64,000 nt of DNA from NCBI GenBank assembly GCA_035487155.1, contig DATHMK010000072.1, positions 1 to 64,000 on the forward strand. The letters run 5' to 3'. The position numbers and the translations under genes are program-made. The stretch is from DAIDKA01 sp035487155. GTDB taxonomy: Bacteria > Pseudomonadota > Gammaproteobacteria > Steroidobacterales > Steroidobacteraceae. A model generated the notes under the pieces. It saw nothing but the letters and a program-made list of their open reading frames with translations. It was not told where the DNA came from and made no database searches. Position 1 is the first letter of the stretch, and every line of letters begins with the position of its first letter. Shown here in pieces: positions 42,965 to 52,953 of the stretch.

Positions 42965-45900
42965 ATGGCTGCTTATCGGTCCAAGTCTTGCGGTTTGGGT
43001 CTGAGAGGATTGTTGCAGGCATGCCTGCGTACTGTTGCACTGGCTGCGGCGCTGAGCATGCCGCATCTCGCGGCAGCACAGGATGCTTCCCAGCCGGACA
43101 CGTCGAAGGATAATTCGCTGCAGGAGGTCGTGGTCACAGGTTCGCGCCTCGCGCGCTCGACCTTCACGACGCCCAATCCGGTCACGGTGCTGGATGCCAA
43201 GGACATCAGCAACCTTGGGCTCGTCAATGTGGGCGATGTGCTGGCGGAACTGCCCCAGAACTCAAACTTCTTCTCCGCCGCCAATGTCGGACTGGGTAAC
43301 TTCAACGTCGGCGCGCAGCTGGCAAACCTGCGCGGCCTGAATCCCTTCTTCGGAACACGCACCCTCACGCTCGTCGACACGGAACGAGTGGTGCCGCAGG
43401 CGACCGGCGGCGGCGTTGATGTGACCATGATCCCCTCAATGCTGGTGGCGAGGACCGAGGTGGTGACCGGTGGCGCGTCCGCCATTTACGGGTCTGACGC
43501 CGTGGCCGGCGTGGTCAACATCATTCTCGACAAGAAACTCGAAGGCTTCAAGTTTCAGGGCGACTATGGCCAGACCAAGTACGGCGATGGCGGCAGTTCC
43601 CATTTTTCGTTGGGATATGGCAAAGGCCTGATGGATGACCGCGCCCACTTCATCATCGGCGCCGAGTACCAGAATTCCGAGGCCATCGGCATCTGCTCGG
43701 AAGTGCGCCCCTGGTGCGCATCACAAGAGGCCCTGTTCACGAACATTGATAATCCCGCACTACCGCATTACATCATCGGGCCCAATGGCACGCTCGCCAA
43801 CCAGAGCCGGACCGGTGTTCTGACGCCCTGCAATGTCCCGGTGCCCGGGGTGTGCATTCCGACGGGCCCGCAGTACAACTTCAATGCCGCAGGCACTGCC
43901 GCCACACCCTTCAATCCCGGCAACTACGCCGATGGGGCAGGCCCCTTCGGGGACAATCAGGCCGCCGGTGCCGCGGGTGTGGGCGCCTATGACGCCACCA
44001 CGCTGCGGCCGGCGGTCAAGCGCTACACGGGCCTGGCGGACCTCGATTTCAAGATCACCGATAGCGTCAGCTCCTTCCTGCAGGTCTCCTACGCGCGCAG
44101 TGAGGCGATCAACCCCGTTGCCAATGGCGCATTTGGTGCCCAATCCCTCGAGGTGGCCAATGGCGTCTATGTGCCCCTTATTCCCGGGGCTGTCATCGCG
44201 CCCAACAACGCCTATCTGCCCGCCCAATTCCAGCCGGGCGGAGCCAATGCACTGCCGCCCGGCGGAGCACTGCTGGGCTATGACATTGACGGCATCGATC
44301 CGGCCCGCAACGCCACCAACAACGACACGGTACGCATCACGGGCGGCCTGAAGGGCACGATATCCTCGACCTGGAGCTGGGATACGTACTTCGAGTACGG
44401 CGTCAACCAGAACAACCAGCACCTGTACAACAGCACCGTCGACACCTTTCTGGCATTCGCGTTGGATGCCGTCACGAATCCAGCCACGGGCCAGATCGTT
44501 TGCGCGGCGACGCTGCCCGGACCCAACTACAACCCGGCGGCAGCCGGCTGCGTGCCGCTGAACCTGTTCGGTGCCAACAATGCCAGCCCAGCGGCTTTGG
44601 CCTATGCCCTGCGCACCCTGCAGGAGTATTCCACGCTCACGGAGGACGTGATTTCGGGCAACGTTCACGGCGACCTGTTCAGTGGTTTCGGCGCCGGACC
44701 GGTGGAGGCCGGATTCGGCCTGGAAGGGCGCCGGGATTCGGCCGAGGTGTCACACGACTTGGCGGATCAGGGGTCCTTTTATGATGCGTACTTCCTGAGC
44801 TACGGTCTGGACTACTCGGGACTGATTTCCGTGTTGGAAGGCAACGCAGAGGTCAACATACCGGTGCTCAAGGATCTGCCGCTCGCCAAGTACCTGGAGT
44901 TCGACGGTGCGATCCGCGAAACCCGCAACGAGAACGAGGACCTCACCACCGGCTCCGCAACCGACGGCCAGGAAAGAACCCATGACATCGAAAGCTGGAA
45001 GTTCAGCTCAATCTGGGATTTGACTGACTGGTTCCGGTTGCGTGGCACCCGCTCGCTCGATGTCCGCGCCGCGGGCTTCCGCGAGCTATACGAGTCGTAC
45101 GCCGTGACGGCCGGCGGCCCCTTCGGCTCCATCACCAATCCTTCCAATGGTGTAACTCAGATCGTGACGGCACTGACGGGCGGCAACATCAACCTCGAGC
45201 CGGAAAAAGCCGATACCACGACAGTCGGATTCGTCATTGCACCGAAGTCGGGACCCCTGGAGCGGTTCCAGTTCTCTGCAGACTGGTACCGGATCGATCT
45301 GCATGACCCGATTACGGGTCCGCCGTTTGGCCTGGGCGTACAGAACATCGTGAACCTTTGCTACGCAGGCAACCAGGCGTTCTGCGATCGCATTACCTTC
45401 GGCACGCCCGGCAACTTCAGCACCATCACCACCATCAACAACACGGCCGTAAACCTGGGTGATTACGAGACACGGGGCGTGGACTTCGAGTCCAGCTACC
45501 TGCTGCCGCTGGCCGAGCTCAACGGTCATCTGAACGGCAGCCTCAATTTCCGACTTCTGACGTCGCTGCTTTACAACATGACCATTGACGCAGGTCTGGG
45601 TGCCGCGCCAGTGAATTACGCAGGTCAGTCCGGTCCGACCGGGGCTTTCGGCGGATTCAACACCTCACCGCGCTGGCAGTCCAATTTCTTCGCGACCTAT
45701 GCGAATGGGCCGTTCACCGGGACGCTGCAGGTCAGATGGATCGGACCGGGCACGTTCGAGACGGTAGACGGTGTCGGAGGTATGCCGGTCGCACCGGGCG
45801 AGCCGGGTTATGCAACGACCAACGTGAACAGCATCAACAATAAGTCAGTCCCATCGGCCACCTACCTGAACCTGTCGGGGTCCTACAACATCGGTTCACA

Positions 45901-46042
45901 TTTCACCGTGTTCGCGACCATCGACAATCTGCTGAATCGGGACCCGCCGGTCGCGCCGGGTGGCAACGGATATCCGACCAACCCGGTTTACTTCGACACA
46001 TATGGCATGACCTGGAGGGTGGGCGTCAAGGCGACCTTCTAG
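42965..46042 (+). CDS. TonB-dependent outer-membrane receptor
   Basis: The 1025-residue protein has a signal peptide ending in SMPHLAAAQ. A TonB-box-like LQEVVVTGSRL follows, then a plug domain (PNPVTVLDAKDIS, GGASAIYGSDAVAGVVNIIL) and a large beta-barrel ending in GMTWRVGVKATF with the required terminal Phe. It imports a substrate too big for porins with energy from TonB-ExbBD. There is no STN domain, so it does not signal to a FecI/FecR pair. The type (long barrel with PxxVxxLxAxxI plug) is common in steroid-, sugar- and aromatic-degrading bacteria. GGGAGGGG precedes the ATG. It converges on an AAHS-type transporter gene with a 17-base overlap. Substrate unknown. Confidence 0.93.
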   Translation: MAAYRSKSCGLGLRGLLQACLRTVALAAALSMPHLAAAQDASQPDTSKDNSLQEVVVTGSRLARSTFTTPNPVTVLDAKDISNLGLVNVGDVLAELPQNSNFFSAANVGLGNFNVGAQLANLRGLNPFFGTRTLTLVDTERVVPQATGGGVDVTMIPSMLVARTEVVTGGASAIYGSDAVAGVVNIILDKKLEGFKFQGDYGQTKYGDGGSSHFSLGYGKGLMDDRAHFIIGAEYQNSEAIGICSEVRPWCASQEALFTNIDNPALPHYIIGPNGTLANQSRTGVLTPCNVPVPGVCIPTGPQYNFNAAGTAATPFNPGNYADGAGPFGDNQAAGAAGVGAYDATTLRPAVKRYTGLADLDFKITDSVSSFLQVSYARSEAINPVANGAFGAQSLEVANGVYVPLIPGAVIAPNNAYLPAQFQPGGANALPPGGALLGYDIDGIDPARNATNNDTVRITGGLKGTISSTWSWDTYFEYGVNQNNQHLYNSTVDTFLAFALDAVTNPATGQIVCAATLPGPNYNPAAAGCVPLNLFGANNASPAALAYALRTLQEYSTLTEDVISGNVHGDLFSGFGAGPVEAGFGLEGRRDSAEVSHDLADQGSFYDAYFLSYGLDYSGLISVLEGNAEVNIPVLKDLPLAKYLEFDGAIRETRNENEDLTTGSATDGQERTHDIESWKFSSIWDLTDWFRLRGTRSLDVRAAGFRELYESYAVTAGGPFGSITNPSNGVTQIVTALTGGNINLEPEKADTTTVGFVIAPKSGPLERFQFSADWYRIDLHDPITGPPFGLGVQNIVNLCYAGNQAFCDRITFGTPGNFSTITTINNTAVNLGDYETRGVDFESSYLLPLAELNGHLNGSLNFRLLTSLLYNMTIDAGLGAAPVNYAGQSGPTGAFGGFNTSPRWQSNFFATYANGPFTGTLQVRWIGPGTFETVDGVGGMPVAPGEPGYATTNVNSINNKSVPSATYLNLSGSYNIGSHFTVFATIDNLLNRDPPVAPGGNGYPTNPVYFDTYGMTWRVGVKATF

Positions 46043-47375
46043 CCGCCCCGTTCAGGGAATTGATGCCGGTGCCTTCCACCTGCGTGAGAGGCACCTTCAC
46101 CAGCGCCACGATGGCAAGCAGCACCGGGATCGCGAGGATGGCGCACACGCTGAACCGACTCAGCTGCGCGCCCAGCAGCACACCTGCGGTGTAGGGACCG
46201 AAAATCGAACCGACCCGGCCGGCGCTCATCACCACGCCCATGCCGGTGGCCCGCACGCGGGCCGGGAAGGTAGTGGCGCCAGTGGCGTAGAGTGCCACCG
46301 CTGCGCCGAAGATTCCGAAGCCAATGACGGCGGCGGCCGCCTGCGCCAGCGGCAGGTTGGCCGCTGCGGCCCCGAACCCGACGAGGCCGAAGCCCAATGC
46401 CAGCAGCGCCAGCGTCCCAACCGGACGTATCGGCACCCGAACCGCGAGCAGGCCTACAACCACCCCGCCCGCCAGGCCACCCAGGCTGGTGAGCCGCGTG
46501 ATGAAGATACCGTCCGCGTCGCTGAAGCCGGCATCGGTGGTGAGCTGATTGTTCCAGTTGAGGAAGAAATATTCCGACATCATGAACATGAAGTAGCTCA
46601 GGCCCATCAGTGTCGTGCGCGCCAGTATGGGATTGCGCAGCAGGTCAAACAGACTGCCGGTGCCGGCCTTGGCCTGCGGCACGGGAATCTCGGGCAGAGC
46701 AGGCACATCCAGTCGTGCAAGCACCTTGTTAATGGCCGCCAATGCCTTGGGACCGCGCCGACCGGCCAGGATATCCAGCGACTCAGGCAGCAGGAAATAC
46801 ACCAGGACCAGCAGCAGCAGCGAGCACAAAGCACCGAACACGAAGATTCCATGCCAGCTGAATTCGGCCAGCAGCGGCGCAGCGACGTAGCCGCCCAACA
46901 AGGTGCCCACGGTGTAGCCGATGACCACCAGACCCAGCCCCAGGGCACGGACCTTGAGCGGGCAGTATTCGAAGGCCAGCGTGCCGACACAGCCGGCCAT
47001 CGCACCCACTCCCAGACCGGTACAGAAGCGCAGTGCCGCCAAGGTCTCGACGGATCCGGCCTTGGCGGAGAACATCATGCCGATGCTCATGAGCGCGAGA
47101 TTGATCAGGATTGCGCAGCGGCGCCCCCACAGATCGGCGATCGGCGACAGTAGAAATCCCCCCACCGCCGTTCCCACCAGTCCGGAACTGAACAGCAGGC
47201 CGAGCATCTTTGGCGCGAGATGCCATTCGCGCGACAGGGTCGGAGAGATCAGCGAGAGCGCGAGAATATCGAAGCCGTCGAGCATGTTGATCGCGACGCA
47301 CAGCGTGATGACGATGACCTGGACCGGCCGCAAGGGCGAGTTCTCAAGGTGCTGGCGGACGACCTGCAGGCTCAT
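46026..47375 (-). CDS. MFS transporter, aromatic acid:H+ symporter (AAHS) type
   Basis: The 449-residue protein has twelve predicted helices. Helix 1 carries NMLDGFDILALSLISPTL, the DGFD motif of the AAHS branch (BenK, PcaK and relatives). The loop between helices 2 and 3 has SPIADLWGRRCAI, the MFS signature, and FYCTGLGVGA-like FCTGLGVGAMAGCVGTL follows. It should bring aromatic or related organic acids across the inner membrane with protons. It is divergent, 51 bp away, from the CmcJ/AsaB-like oxygenase gene and convergent with the TonB receptor, so the three probably handle one compound. The ATG at 47375 is conserved for the family. Confidence 0.9.
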   Translation of the reverse strand: MSLQVVRQHLENSPLRPVQVIVITLCVAINMLDGFDILALSLISPTLSREWHLAPKMLGLLFSSGLVGTAVGGFLLSPIADLWGRRCAILINLALMSIGMMFSAKAGSVETLAALRFCTGLGVGAMAGCVGTLAFEYCPLKVRALGLGLVVIGYTVGTLLGGYVAAPLLAEFSWHGIFVFGALCSLLLLVLVYFLLPESLDILAGRRGPKALAAINKVLARLDVPALPEIPVPQAKAGTGSLFDLLRNPILARTTLMGLSYFMFMMSEYFFLNWNNQLTTDAGFSDADGIFITRLTSLGGLAGGVVVGLLAVRVPIRPVGTLALLALGFGLVGFGAAAANLPLAQAAAAVIGFGIFGAAVALYATGATTFPARVRATGMGVVMSAGRVGSIFGPYTAGVLLGAQLSRFSVCAILAIPVLLAIVALVKVPLTQVEGTGINSLNGAARRSP

Positions 47376-47426
47376 GCTGCCCCTCTGTTATGCTTCTTAT
47401 CAGCAGCCGCAAAGAGAACAGGCTTC

Positions 47427-48233
47427 ATGCTGGCGGTCAAGGCCCCGCACCGGATCAAAGCCACGATTCGCTACGTCGTCAAGGGCGAACGGGCGATTTT
47501 CTACCCTTCGGAGCGGGACAAATCCTATTGGCCCGGCGACGATCACGAAGTCATGGTGACGGATCTACGCTCGTTGGCCGCAGCCCCCAGCATCGAATGC
47601 CATGGTTTCACCATGCTGCGCGAGCCTACTGCCGTGCGGGACTTCCTGGACGCAGGGCAAATCGAACAGGTGCTGGTTCCCGAGGCGATCGGCTTGGCCA
47701 AGCGGCTCAATGGCGCGGCTCACGCCATCGCCTTTGGCCCGGTGGCACGCAGCGACCGTCCCGACAACAGCCAGAGTCGCCTGCCGGCCTTCGGCGCCCA
47801 TGTGGACTATGGCCGACGCACCATCGAAGAGTTCGCTCGACCCATTTTGGGAGACCAGGCGGATTACTGGCTGAGCAGGCGCGTGGTGCTGATGAACCTG
47901 TGGCGCCCCATCACCCCCGTTTATCGCACACCACTGGCTTTGTGCGACGCCTCCACGGTGCAATCGGGTGATCTGCACGACAGCGAAATTCGGGGTGGGC
48001 TGGATGACCCGAGTCGGCCGCCACTATTCGGCTACAACCTCAGCTACAGCCCCAACCACCGCTGGTACTACGCCTCGCGCATGCAGCCCGAAGAACTGTT
48101 CGCCTTCAAGCTGTACGACTCGGATTGCAGCCATCCGCAGTGGACCGGCCACACGGCCATCGACGATCCGGAAGCGCCCGCGGACGCCCCGCCGCGTCAG
48201 AGCATGGAAATCCGCACCATATCGTTCATATGA
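47427..48233 (+). CDS. CmcJ/AsaB-like non-haem iron oxygenase/desaturase
   Basis: The 268-residue protein matches the layout of the fungal AsaB/gibberellin-desaturase-like and bacterial CmcJ families. HVDY (His125, Asp127) lies after a short N-terminal barrel, then NLWRPI at 157-162 and the strand PLALCDAS with a following D-L. A HTAIDDP segment (His242) follows, with a final PRQSMEIR. HVD and the later His would be the Fe(II) facial triad of a 2-oxoglutarate-type enzyme. Members hydroxylate or desaturate secondary metabolites; substrate unknown here. ATG 47427 has AAAGAGA upstream; the open frame extends to 47220 over the divergent transporter gene and is rejected. It is likely co-regulated with that transporter. 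Confidence 0.82.
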   Translation: MLAVKAPHRIKATIRYVVKGERAIFYPSERDKSYWPGDDHEVMVTDLRSLAAAPSIECHGFTMLREPTAVRDFLDAGQIEQVLVPEAIGLAKRLNGAAHAIAFGPVARSDRPDNSQSRLPAFGAHVDYGRRTIEEFARPILGDQADYWLSRRVVLMNLWRPITPVYRTPLALCDASTVQSGDLHDSEIRGGLDDPSRPPLFGYNLSYSPNHRWYYASRMQPEELFAFKLYDSDCSHPQWTGHTAIDDPEAPADAPPRQSMEIRTISFI

Positions 48234-48334
48234 TGGCATCGGCATCCGCCGAGTTCGGGCCCAAGCCCCGTCTGCGGCGCCACGGGCGCTGCAACTTGCT
48301 TTATGTGGCTCACCGATTCATGCCTTAATGGTCC

Positions 48335-50173
48335 ATGAAAGACATGCGAATGGTGCGCCCGATCCTGATGTGGACGGCCCTGACGTTCGGCGCCCTGATC
48401 CTCATTGGCGCAGGTCTCATCGGCATTGCCGGCACGGCTTACGGGCGCCCGCTGCTGATTCACTTCTTCGATCGGTTTGTTGAACGTCCGATCAGGGTCG
48501 ACGGCGATCTGCAGGCGCATCTGTTCTCCTTCAGTCCGCAGATCGTCGCGGAAAAAGTCACCGTCGGCAACCCGCAGTGGACACCACCGGGCGTCGCCGT
48601 GCAGGCCGACAGAATCTCCGTGAGCCTCAGGTTGCCGACCTTGCGCCGTTCGGGGGGCATCACCGCCATCGAGGTACAGGGCGCAACGCTGCATCTGATC
48701 CGCGATGCTGCCGGCCGCGCCAACTGGCAGTGGCGGGATCCTGCCAAAAGGAGGATCAACAAGAACTCATCGATTGTCCGCAGTGTGTCGATCCGCAATG
48801 CGCGCGTGTTCCTTGATGATGCCAAACGACACCTGCAGTTCGCGGGTACGGTATCCGCGCAGGACTTGGGCGGCCCAGGGGACCTGCAGCCATTGCGGAT
48901 AGACGGCGCCGGTCAGTTGAATGGCCGGGCTGCCAGCTTCCAGATCACCGGGGATCCGCTGGTCAGCGCCAGCCACAGGGTTCCCTACCGCTTCAGGTTT
49001 ACCGAAAGTTCTGCTGACTCACACCTTGAGGGGAACGGCGTATTGCCGGAACCCTTCGTCATTCAGATCACCGATGCCACATTTGTCGCCACGGGACCGG
49101 ATCTGAAGGACCTGTTCTTTCTGACCGGCGTGCATCTCATCGATACCGGAAATTACCGCCTTTCCGGCAAGGTTGAACGTCGCGATAAACTTACGACCTT
49201 CAGTGATCTCATCGTCACTTCCGGCAGCAGCGATGTGCGCGGTCGCGTAGCCTCGGATTCCTCGAGTGGGCGGCCCAGGTTTGACATTGATCTGCGTTCC
49301 AGGGTGCTGAAGCTGTCGGATCTGGGCTTGCGTGCCGCGGGCCGCGCGCCCGAAGCCGAAGTCCCACTGCTGCTTTCGGATGCCATGATCAGTCCCAACG
49401 TGCTGCACGTCGAAGGGGCGGTGGCGAAGTATCACGCAGATCGCGTGGAGCTGGGTCGTATCGCGTTTGAGAATGTGTCGTTCGATACCACCATCGCCAA
49501 GGATGTCCTCACCGTAGCACCGCTTGCCGCGACCTTGTCCGGCGGGTTGGTCACGGCGCACCTGACACTCGATGGCAGCAAGGCGATCCCTGCCGCCAAC
49601 GTGGATCTTAGGATCGCTGCTGCGCAGCTCGGACCGCTCTTCAAGAAGGATGCCGCGGCAGCGCCCCTGGAAGGGTCCCTGCAGGCACGCATCAGGATCG
49701 TGGGGTCGGGACGATCCGTGCATCAGGTGGCGGCCAATGCCACGGGTACCGTGACCGCACAGATGAGTGGCGGCGCGCTGCGCAAGTCATTCGCCGAAAT
49801 GACCGATGTGGATCTGCGCGGCCTGGGTCTGCTGCTGGTCAAGGACAAGAAGGACGTCGCGGTGCGCTGCGCGGTCGCCCGATTCAAGGCGCAGGATGGC
49901 ACGCTGATCGCCCAGGAACTGCTCGCGGATACCGATCCGGTCCTCATCACCGGTGAGGGGAACATCCACCTTGGTTCCGAGCTCTTGGATCTGGCCATCC
50001 GCGGGAATCCCAAAGGGCTGCGTCTGCTTCGATTGCGCACGCCGGTTCTGGTGCAGGGGACGCTGCGGCACCCGCTGTTTCATATCCCTGTCAAGGACTC
50101 GCACTTCATGCTCGCCGATCGCGGCCGAGCCGAGGACGTGAACTGCACCGCCCTGCTGGCAGAAAACCAGTAG
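48335..50173 (+). CDS. AsmA-family envelope protein
   Basis: The 612-residue protein has one N-terminal membrane helix (VRPILMWTALTFGALILIGAGLIG) and a long periplasmic part of repeated beta-strands. It shows the AsmA pattern of alternating strand-rich segments and ends with the conserved C-terminal block (LQARIRIVGSGRSVHQVAANATGTVTAQMSGG, in two pieces, then DLAIRGNPKGLRLLRLRTP and VLVQGTLRHPLFHIP). AsmA-like proteins are inner-membrane anchored, taurine-bridge-like repeating-groove proteins implicated in phospholipid transfer and outer-membrane assembly. It stands alone. The start at ATG 48335 has a poor ribosome-binding site, and ATG 48344 or 48350 are alternatives. Confidence 0.88.
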   Translation: MKDMRMVRPILMWTALTFGALILIGAGLIGIAGTAYGRPLLIHFFDRFVERPIRVDGDLQAHLFSFSPQIVAEKVTVGNPQWTPPGVAVQADRISVSLRLPTLRRSGGITAIEVQGATLHLIRDAAGRANWQWRDPAKRRINKNSSIVRSVSIRNARVFLDDAKRHLQFAGTVSAQDLGGPGDLQPLRIDGAGQLNGRAASFQITGDPLVSASHRVPYRFRFTESSADSHLEGNGVLPEPFVIQITDATFVATGPDLKDLFFLTGVHLIDTGNYRLSGKVERRDKLTTFSDLIVTSGSSDVRGRVASDSSSGRPRFDIDLRSRVLKLSDLGLRAAGRAPEAEVPLLLSDAMISPNVLHVEGAVAKYHADRVELGRIAFENVSFDTTIAKDVLTVAPLAATLSGGLVTAHLTLDGSKAIPAANVDLRIAAAQLGPLFKKDAAAAPLEGSLQARIRIVGSGRSVHQVAANATGTVTAQMSGGALRKSFAEMTDVDLRGLGLLLVKDKKDVAVRCAVARFKAQDGTLIAQELLADTDPVLITGEGNIHLGSELLDLAIRGNPKGLRLLRLRTPVLVQGTLRHPLFHIPVKDSHFMLADRGRAEDVNCTALLAENQ

Positions 50174-50277
50174 TCGTGTGTTAAGCAACGCGCTATCGTA
50201 GCGACAAAGAAGCACGGAACCGCCGGATAACAAGCGGCCGTGTGGTCTCAACACATTACAATTTCAGGGAGATTACC

Positions 50278-52248
50278 GTGCGTGTGCATCAACGTCTGAT
50301 CGTCGCAGCGTGCTCCGCGTTCGTGCTGGGTCATGCTGTCGCCGCCGTCACCCCGCGTCCCGCCGCGCTCAATGCGGCGGATCTTGGAACCACCGCTGCC
50401 ACCGAACCCGGCGCCTCCATTACCCTCACGATTGCACTGAAGCTGCGCAATACGGGCCAGATGGAGTCGCTGCTGCAGGCCATTCACAATCCGCGCAGTG
50501 CGCAGTACGAGCAGTTTCTGACCCCCCAGCAGTTCGCCACCCAGTTCGGGCCCACCGACGCCACGATTGCCCAGGTCACGAGTCACTTCCAGAGCAGTGG
50601 CTTCACGGTGACGCGTTCTGCAACGGCTCAGTTGCAGATCACCGGAAGTGTCGCAGCGGTTGAAAAGGAATTTGCCGTCCAGCTGCACAGCTATCAGGTG
50701 TCCGGCACCGCAGGCGCTCCGGCGCTGCGATTTCATGCCCCCGACCGGACCGCGACCGTGGACGCCGCGATCATTGGGTCCGTGGAAGGCCTGCTCGGTT
50801 TGGACACGCGACCGAGGTTTCGGCCGAACATCGCCACTCCCGCCCAGGTGAAGCCGGTGCATGGCGCCGCGCCCGCGAGCGGGGGTAGCGGTGCAATACC
50901 GAACACCACTGACCCGCCGGGAGAGTGGACCGTCGTTGACTTTGCGCAGTACTACAACGCGGATCCCTTGTATGCCCGCGGGATAAACGGGCACGGCCAG
51001 ACCATTGGCATCGTCACCTTTGCGGCGTTCACGCCCAGCGATGCCCTCGCCTATTGGCACTCGCTGGGCTTGAACAACTCCGCAAATCGGATCCGTCAGG
51101 TGTTCGTCGACGGTGGCTCGGGACCGCCCAGCGACGCCTCGGGATCGGAGGAAACAACCCTTGATGTGGAGCAGTCCGGCGGCATCGCGTCGGGAGCCAC
51201 TGTCGTCGTCTATCAGGCGCCCAATACCGAGCAGGGCGCGATCGACAATTTTGCCAAAGCCGTCGATCAGGATGTGGCCGACACCGTTTCCGTCAGTTGG
51301 GGCGCATGGGAATGGCTCGACATCGTACCCGTGGATGATGTGACCGACCCGGTCACGCACCGCAATTCCACCTATCTCAGAGCGCTCAACGATGTCCTGG
51401 TACAGGCCGCCCTGCAGGGTCAGAGCTTTTTCTGCTCCGCGGGAGATGCGGGGGCCTATGACGCGAACGACCCGGCGCTGGGCCTGTTCGTCCTGCCGCA
51501 ATATAACAAGGTACTGTCGGTAGACGATCCAGCGGCGCAGACCTATATCACCGCAGCGGGTGGTACGACCCTGCCGGGACCGCAGGAATTCCTGCTGGCC
51601 GACGGCAGCACCTTCACCGTTACGGTCGCGACCGAGCGCGCCTGGGGCTGGGACTACCTGGTGCCGCTGTGCAACCAGCTCGGTCTGGATCCGGTGAGCT
51701 GCGGAATCTTCCCCGCCGGCGGTGGCGGTGGGGTCAGCAGTTATGTGCCGATTCCGTGGTATCAGCAGCTTGTCCCGGGCATGGCCCGGACGCCCTTCGG
51801 CCAGACCCTGGTCGGTGCTTCGTATCCGGAGTATGGATTATTTCTGCCGGTCGCACTGCCGGGGGGCTTTGCCGGACGCAATGTGCCCGACCTCTCCGTG
51901 AATTCGGATCCGGACACGGGCTATGTGATCTGGTACACCTCGAGCGCCCCGGGCAGCACGCTGGAAGTGGATGACTTCATCGGCGGAACGAGTTTTGCAG
52001 CCCCTCAACTCAATGGCATGACCTCGCTGTTCAATCAGGCACTGCATCATCGCGTTGGACTGCTCAACCTGACGCTGTACGCGCTGATGAATGCGGGCCC
52101 GTTCGCCTATGCGGGACCATTTGCGCCTTTGCGTGACATTCGCGCCGGGGACAACTGGTACTGGCAGGCGGGGCCGGGCTACGATCAGGCAACCGGCGTC
52201 GGTGTTCCCAACGTCGCCAACCTGCTGAACGCACTGGAACTGTATTAG
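50278..52248 (+). CDS. Secreted S53 (sedolisin/kumamolisin) serine-carboxyl protease
   Basis: The 656-residue protein has a signal peptide (RLIVAACSAFVLGHAVAAV), an N-terminal pro-kumamolisin activation domain (about 25-190, with AIHNPRSAQYEQFLTPQQFA) and the catalytic domain. The triad is Glu292, Asp296 and Ser572 (EETTLD; GGTSFAAP), with the oxyanion Asp390 in SAGDAGAYD. The C-terminal calcium loop is GPGYDQATGVGVPN. Such enzymes are acid-active and self-process. The gap between Asp390 and Ser572 is longer than in sedolisin. GTG 50278 is preceded by AGGGAGA; the open frame to 50242 lacks this. A strong hairpin (52271-52298) follows. The protease probably works outside the cell. Confidence 0.93.
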   Translation: MRVHQRLIVAACSAFVLGHAVAAVTPRPAALNAADLGTTAATEPGASITLTIALKLRNTGQMESLLQAIHNPRSAQYEQFLTPQQFATQFGPTDATIAQVTSHFQSSGFTVTRSATAQLQITGSVAAVEKEFAVQLHSYQVSGTAGAPALRFHAPDRTATVDAAIIGSVEGLLGLDTRPRFRPNIATPAQVKPVHGAAPASGGSGAIPNTTDPPGEWTVVDFAQYYNADPLYARGINGHGQTIGIVTFAAFTPSDALAYWHSLGLNNSANRIRQVFVDGGSGPPSDASGSEETTLDVEQSGGIASGATVVVYQAPNTEQGAIDNFAKAVDQDVADTVSVSWGAWEWLDIVPVDDVTDPVTHRNSTYLRALNDVLVQAALQGQSFFCSAGDAGAYDANDPALGLFVLPQYNKVLSVDDPAAQTYITAAGGTTLPGPQEFLLADGSTFTVTVATERAWGWDYLVPLCNQLGLDPVSCGIFPAGGGGGVSSYVPIPWYQQLVPGMARTPFGQTLVGASYPEYGLFLPVALPGGFAGRNVPDLSVNSDPDTGYVIWYTSSAPGSTLEVDDFIGGTSFAAPQLNGMTSLFNQALHHRVGLLNLTLYALMNAGPFAYAGPFAPLRDIRAGDNWYWQAGPGYDQATGVGVPNVANLLNALELY

Positions 52249-52270
52249 TTTGCCGACCGCGGTCTTGGTG

Positions 52271-52298
52271 GCGGGGCGCGGAGCAATCCGCGCCCCGC
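52271..52298. terminator. 12-bp perfect hairpin, likely terminator
   Basis: GCGGGGCGCGGA at 52271-52282 pairs perfectly with TCCGCGCCCCGC at 52287-52298, with a GCAA loop. It begins 23 bp after the S53 protease stop. The following bases (TGCATTT) contain only a short T run, so it could be a weak intrinsic terminator or an mRNA 3'-end stabiliser. Confidence 0.6.
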
Positions 52299-52347
52299 TG
52301 CATTTCCCGCATGTTGAACTCGCCGCGAATCTCGGCACACTACCGGT

Positions 52348-52953
52348 ATGGAAATATTCGCCCGCGATGAGTGTATTTTCTATGTGAAGGCGCTGATTTC
52401 CCGGCCGCTGTGCCGCACCTTCATCGACCTCTACGAGGCTGATCCGCGCAAGCACGCGGGCTTTACCGCCAGTCCCGCAGGCGGGCGTCAGCTGGAATCT
52501 GAGGTGAAAGTCAGTACCGACCTGGACGTCGGAACGGAGGGTATCTGGACCGCGGCGTTCGCCGAACTGCATTCGGCCGTCACCACTGTCATTTTGAGCA
52601 TCGCCGCGCAGTTCCCCTCATTGCAGGTCGCGCCACTGCGGTGTACGGGCTACAAGATCCAGCATTACAAGAAAAATGAAGGGCAGTTCAAGTGGCACTT
52701 CGATGCGCTTGGACCCGGCGGCTGGGATCGGCAGCTGGCCGTCATCGTATATCTCAACTCTGTCGTTGAGGGCGGCGAGACCAGTTTCCACCGGCAGCAG
52801 CTGAAAATAAGCCCGGTGGCTGGAGATGCGGTGTTCTTCCCGACTTTCTGGACTCATCTGCATTGCGGAGAGATTCCCAGATCCGAGGATAAATACGTCA
52901 TCTCCTCGTTCATCAGATTCGAGATCCCGGGAGACCAGAGCAAGGTGGTGTGA
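52348..52953 (+). CDS. Fe(II)/2-oxoglutarate dioxygenase, prolyl-4-hydroxylase-like
   Basis: The 201-residue protein is one P4H-type jelly roll. WHFDA gives iron ligands His117 and Asp119, LHCGEIP gives His172 and Lys182 (ten residues on) binds 2-oxoglutarate, the usual H-x10-K spacing. LNSVVEGGETSF is the typical strand between. No signal peptide, so cytoplasmic. Family members hydroxylate prolines in proteins or small peptides. ATG 52348 has little Shine-Dalgarno. The neighbours (protease upstream, small secreted protein on the opposite strand downstream) give no substrate clue. Confidence 0.9.
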   Translation: MEIFARDECIFYVKALISRPLCRTFIDLYEADPRKHAGFTASPAGGRQLESEVKVSTDLDVGTEGIWTAAFAELHSAVTTVILSIAAQFPSLQVAPLRCTGYKIQHYKKNEGQFKWHFDALGPGGWDRQLAVIVYLNSVVEGGETSFHRQQLKISPVAGDAVFFPTFWTHLHCGEIPRSEDKYVISSFIRFEIPGDQSKVV

